Positions 22,074 through 23,778 of a stretch of 23,778 nucleotides of DNA are shown in pieces (the stretch's first letter is position 1; the number at the start of each line of letters is the position of its first letter). The notes under the pieces were generated by a model. That model was given only the letters and a program-made list of their open reading frames with translations, did not search any database and had not been told where the DNA came from. This DNA is from Candidatus Omnitrophota bacterium (GTDB lineage Bacteria; Omnitrophota; Gorgyraeia; Gygaellales; Profunditerraquicolaceae), in the NCBI GenBank assembly GCA_028717045.1, contig JAQUON010000006.1:1-23778 (forward strand). The letters are read 5' to 3'. A program made the position numbers and the translations under genes.

Positions 22074-23237
22074 TTACCTTACGCTATCGCCAACTTTGAT
22101 GGGGGTATTTTCTCTCACTATATCACAGGCAGAGATAGCCTTGCGCGTCTGGACTGCCTCAATGCGGGCGATCGTATCATTATTCCTATATACCTCGAAG
22201 GTATCTCCCGCCTTTACTCCGGCATCCTCTCCTAAATTAATGATAACGAAATTATTGCTCCGGTTAATCAAAAGGACCTTGCCCTCAGACATTGCCTTCG
22301 TGGCTCGTGCTCCTGGCGATTCTGTCTGGGGCCGGACTACGATAGGAGGCAACTGCACTGCATCCTGCTTCTCTTCCCCTGAGCCGCCTTTCATTGTCTG
22401 CTCAAGGCTCTTCTGCAGACCATCAACCTGCAGCATTTTATCTTTTAACATTGTATCCATCTTGCTGAGATTACTCTGCAGATCGTTGTATTTTGTCTGA
22501 AGTTCCTGCAGCCTAGTTTCAAGGTTTGCCTTATTACCGACTAACCCTTTTAGCTGCTGCCTCAAAAGGCTATTCTCGCTTCTTATGTCCTTAAAGTTCT
22601 TCTGAATCTCGAACTTATCGTTCTTTTCGTTCACTAGTTCTTTGGTAATGCTATCCAGCACCTTCTGGTTGTAATCCACCTGCCGTTTTAAATCCTGGTT
22701 TTCGGTCGTCAAGGTGCTTACCTCAAGGGTAAGTCCGGCCTTTTCTCTCTGTAACTGTTCGTTGGTCACGCGGACAGAATTCAGTTCATTGCGCACATTC
22801 GCAAGCTGTATTTCGAGGTCTGCTTTGGTCTTTAAAAGGTTCGCCCAGAAAGCATCTTCTGTCTTTGGTGCTGCAGCAGCGGTTTGTTCTGCAGGCTTAG
22901 CCGCCTGAAGCTTCTCCATAGCCTGGGCCTGTTCTTTCAATGTTTGGACCAGCGTTTCCCTCTCCTCTTTCAGGGAATCGTATTTCTTCTGGAGCTCGTC
23001 TTTTTCACCGGCAAGCCGTTCGATGTCCTGATTAAAAAGGGCGAGCTTCTCCTGAAGGCGCTTATTATCCTGAAGGCTCTCCTCTACTTTACGCCCCAGG
23101 GCGTCGTTTTCCTTCTTGACGCTGTCTCGTTCCCGCTCAAGGGTAAGCTTGCCATTATAAAGCTGTGCGCTAAAAAGAAGACTGACCAATAAGACCGCAA
23201 AAAGACCGAAAATAATTAATTTTGTCTTCTGAGGCAT
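22074..23237 (-). CDS. membrane-anchored coiled-coil protein with FlgT-C-like end domain
   Basis: A 387-residue protein of unknown function. Residues 7-24 (LIIFGLFAVLLVSLLFSA) form one hydrophobic anchor; a long heptad-rich coiled coil follows (about 30-285), broken near residue 115 by an Ala/Pro/Gln stretch (AAKPAEQTAAAAPKTED) and ended by a Pro-rich linker (QLPPIVVRPQ). The last 75 residues form a small domain (KVLLINRSNNFVIINLGEDAGVKAGDTFEVYR, ending KVGDSVR) resembling the C-terminal domain of FlgT and related envelope proteins. It is probably periplasmic and anchored in the inner membrane. The ATG follows AAGGAGG. It lies between ROK and LacI genes, which gives no clear hint. Confidence 0.82.
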   Translation of the reverse strand: MPQKTKLIIFGLFAVLLVSLLFSAQLYNGKLTLERERDSVKKENDALGRKVEESLQDNKRLQEKLALFNQDIERLAGEKDELQKKYDSLKEERETLVQTLKEQAQAMEKLQAAKPAEQTAAAAPKTEDAFWANLLKTKADLEIQLANVRNELNSVRVTNEQLQREKAGLTLEVSTLTTENQDLKRQVDYNQKVLDSITKELVNEKNDKFEIQKNFKDIRSENSLLRQQLKGLVGNKANLETRLQELQTKYNDLQSNLSKMDTMLKDKMLQVDGLQKSLEQTMKGGSGEEKQDAVQLPPIVVRPQTESPGARATKAMSEGKVLLINRSNNFVIINLGEDAGVKAGDTFEVYRNNDTIARIEAVQTRKAISACDIVRENTPIKVGDSVR

Positions 23238-23256
23238 TATACCTCCTTATTATTTG

Positions 23257-23778
23257 TCATAATCTCGCGAATACCTTTTGCATCACCAGGCTCGCTGCGC
23301 CCAGCGCCACCGCATTTTCCCTTAATTCGGAATACACAATTTTTAAATCTTCGGTTGTTTCCCTGAACGCCCAATCCCTGACGATGAGATTCACCCGGTT
23401 CAAAAATCCCTCACCTGCCTCTTCAAGCCCGCCGCCGATAATCACCATCTCTGGATTCAGTAGATTTACCAGGTGTGCCACTTTTATGCCGAGCCTGCGG
23501 GATGCCATATCCAACGCCTGCTGGGCCAGTGGATTACCGGAACGATTCGCAATAAACACACTTTTTAAATCTACGTTATCGGCTCGTGAGGAGGTTAATT
23601 GAAAAAATTTATCCGCCGATTCTTTATCTTTAGCACACAATGATTTGAGGTCCTCCACAATCCCTAAGTCGACTTCCCAGCGCTTTACGAAACAATCGTG
23701 CCCCATTGCGCAATTAAAAAGGTCCTGCTCTTTATAATTATATATCGATACCTCTCCGGCATATCCGTTCATGCCTCG
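23257..23778 (-). CDS. ROK-family protein, C-terminal part (cut by window edge)
   Basis: The frame is open to the window edge; 173 residues are visible and the N-terminal ATP-binding half is missing. GMNGYAGEVS matches the ROK segment before the zinc motif, and HLVNLLNPEMVIIGGGLEEAGEGF and ENAVALGAASL match its C-terminal end. The usual zinc motif with CxCGxxGC is not there: only CAMGHDCF is seen in the matching region. ROK proteins are sugar kinases or regulators (NagC, Mlc); without the zinc site either role is uncertain, and without the N-terminus a DNA-binding domain cannot be ruled in or out. The Met six bases from the edge is very probably internal. The coiled-coil gene follows after 19 nt. 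Confidence 0.88.
   Translation of the reverse strand, partial: RGMNGYAGEVSIYNYKEQDLFNCAMGHDCFVKRWEVDLGIVEDLKSLCAKDKESADKFFQLTSSRADNVDLKSVFIANRSGNPLAQQALDMASRRLGIKVAHLVNLLNPEMVIIGGGLEEAGEGFLNRVNLIVRDWAFRETTEDLKIVYSELRENAVALGAASLVMQKVFARL

Overview
The window reads as a chromosomal segment of an uncultured Gram-negative bacterium. Every convincing gene is on the minus strand, so transcription runs from high to low coordinates. A signal-peptide beta-barrel protein ending in Phe implies an outer membrane. The class II (B12) ribonucleotide reductase, the archaeal-type phosphoglycerate mutase, the GAF-ANTAR regulator and the degenerate repeats filling several spacers would suit a candidate phylum such as Omnitrophota. 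That placement is an inference of low confidence.

Layout in the direction of transcription. (1) 23778-21023: the end of a ROK-family gene, a membrane-anchored coiled-coil protein and a LacI-type regulator. (2) 20968-18540: nrdJ, with a strong promoter and a probable pair of NrdR boxes. (3) 18407-13509: apgM, mnmG, a Pit-type phosphate transporter and its DUF47/PhoU-like partner. (4) 13470-12691: nadE (ammonia-dependent) with its own promoter. (5) 12419-8627: an Lrp/AsnC regulator, a class I aminotransferase, a second glutamine synthetase (GSI-alpha type) and a GAF-ANTAR antiterminator. (6) 8630-7839: a sigma-70-type promoter, an attenuator leader and a small sigma-factor-like gene. (7) 7830-4809: a promoter and attenuator leader, then an atypical PII protein, a TorF-like porin, AmtB and a canonical GlnK/GlnB. 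(8) 4791-1: a promoter and attenuator leader, then glnA (GSI-beta type), a Fis-like protein and the first 918 codons of gltB, cut by the window edge.

The main result is a compact nitrogen-assimilation circuit. The ANTAR gene starts 3 nt after the glnA2 stop. Two leaders, upstream of the sigma-like gene and of glnA, carry the complete two-hairpin ANTAR target: hexaloops with A at position 1 and G at position 4, with the second hairpin sharing bases with the 5' arm of an intrinsic terminator. The PII/porin/amtB/glnK leader has a matching first hairpin, a weak second one, and a further long terminator. The leaders of the two structural operons also share an identically spaced element, GGTTACC-N15-TTACTTGTA, that could be the promoter of the sigma factor encoded between them. 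If so, the ANTAR protein permits synthesis of the sigma factor, the sigma factor starts the assimilation operons, and the ANTAR protein is needed again to pass their terminators. ANTAR control of nitrogen genes is known (NasR, GnfR, NitR). The combination with a dedicated sigma factor is, as far as I know, not described.
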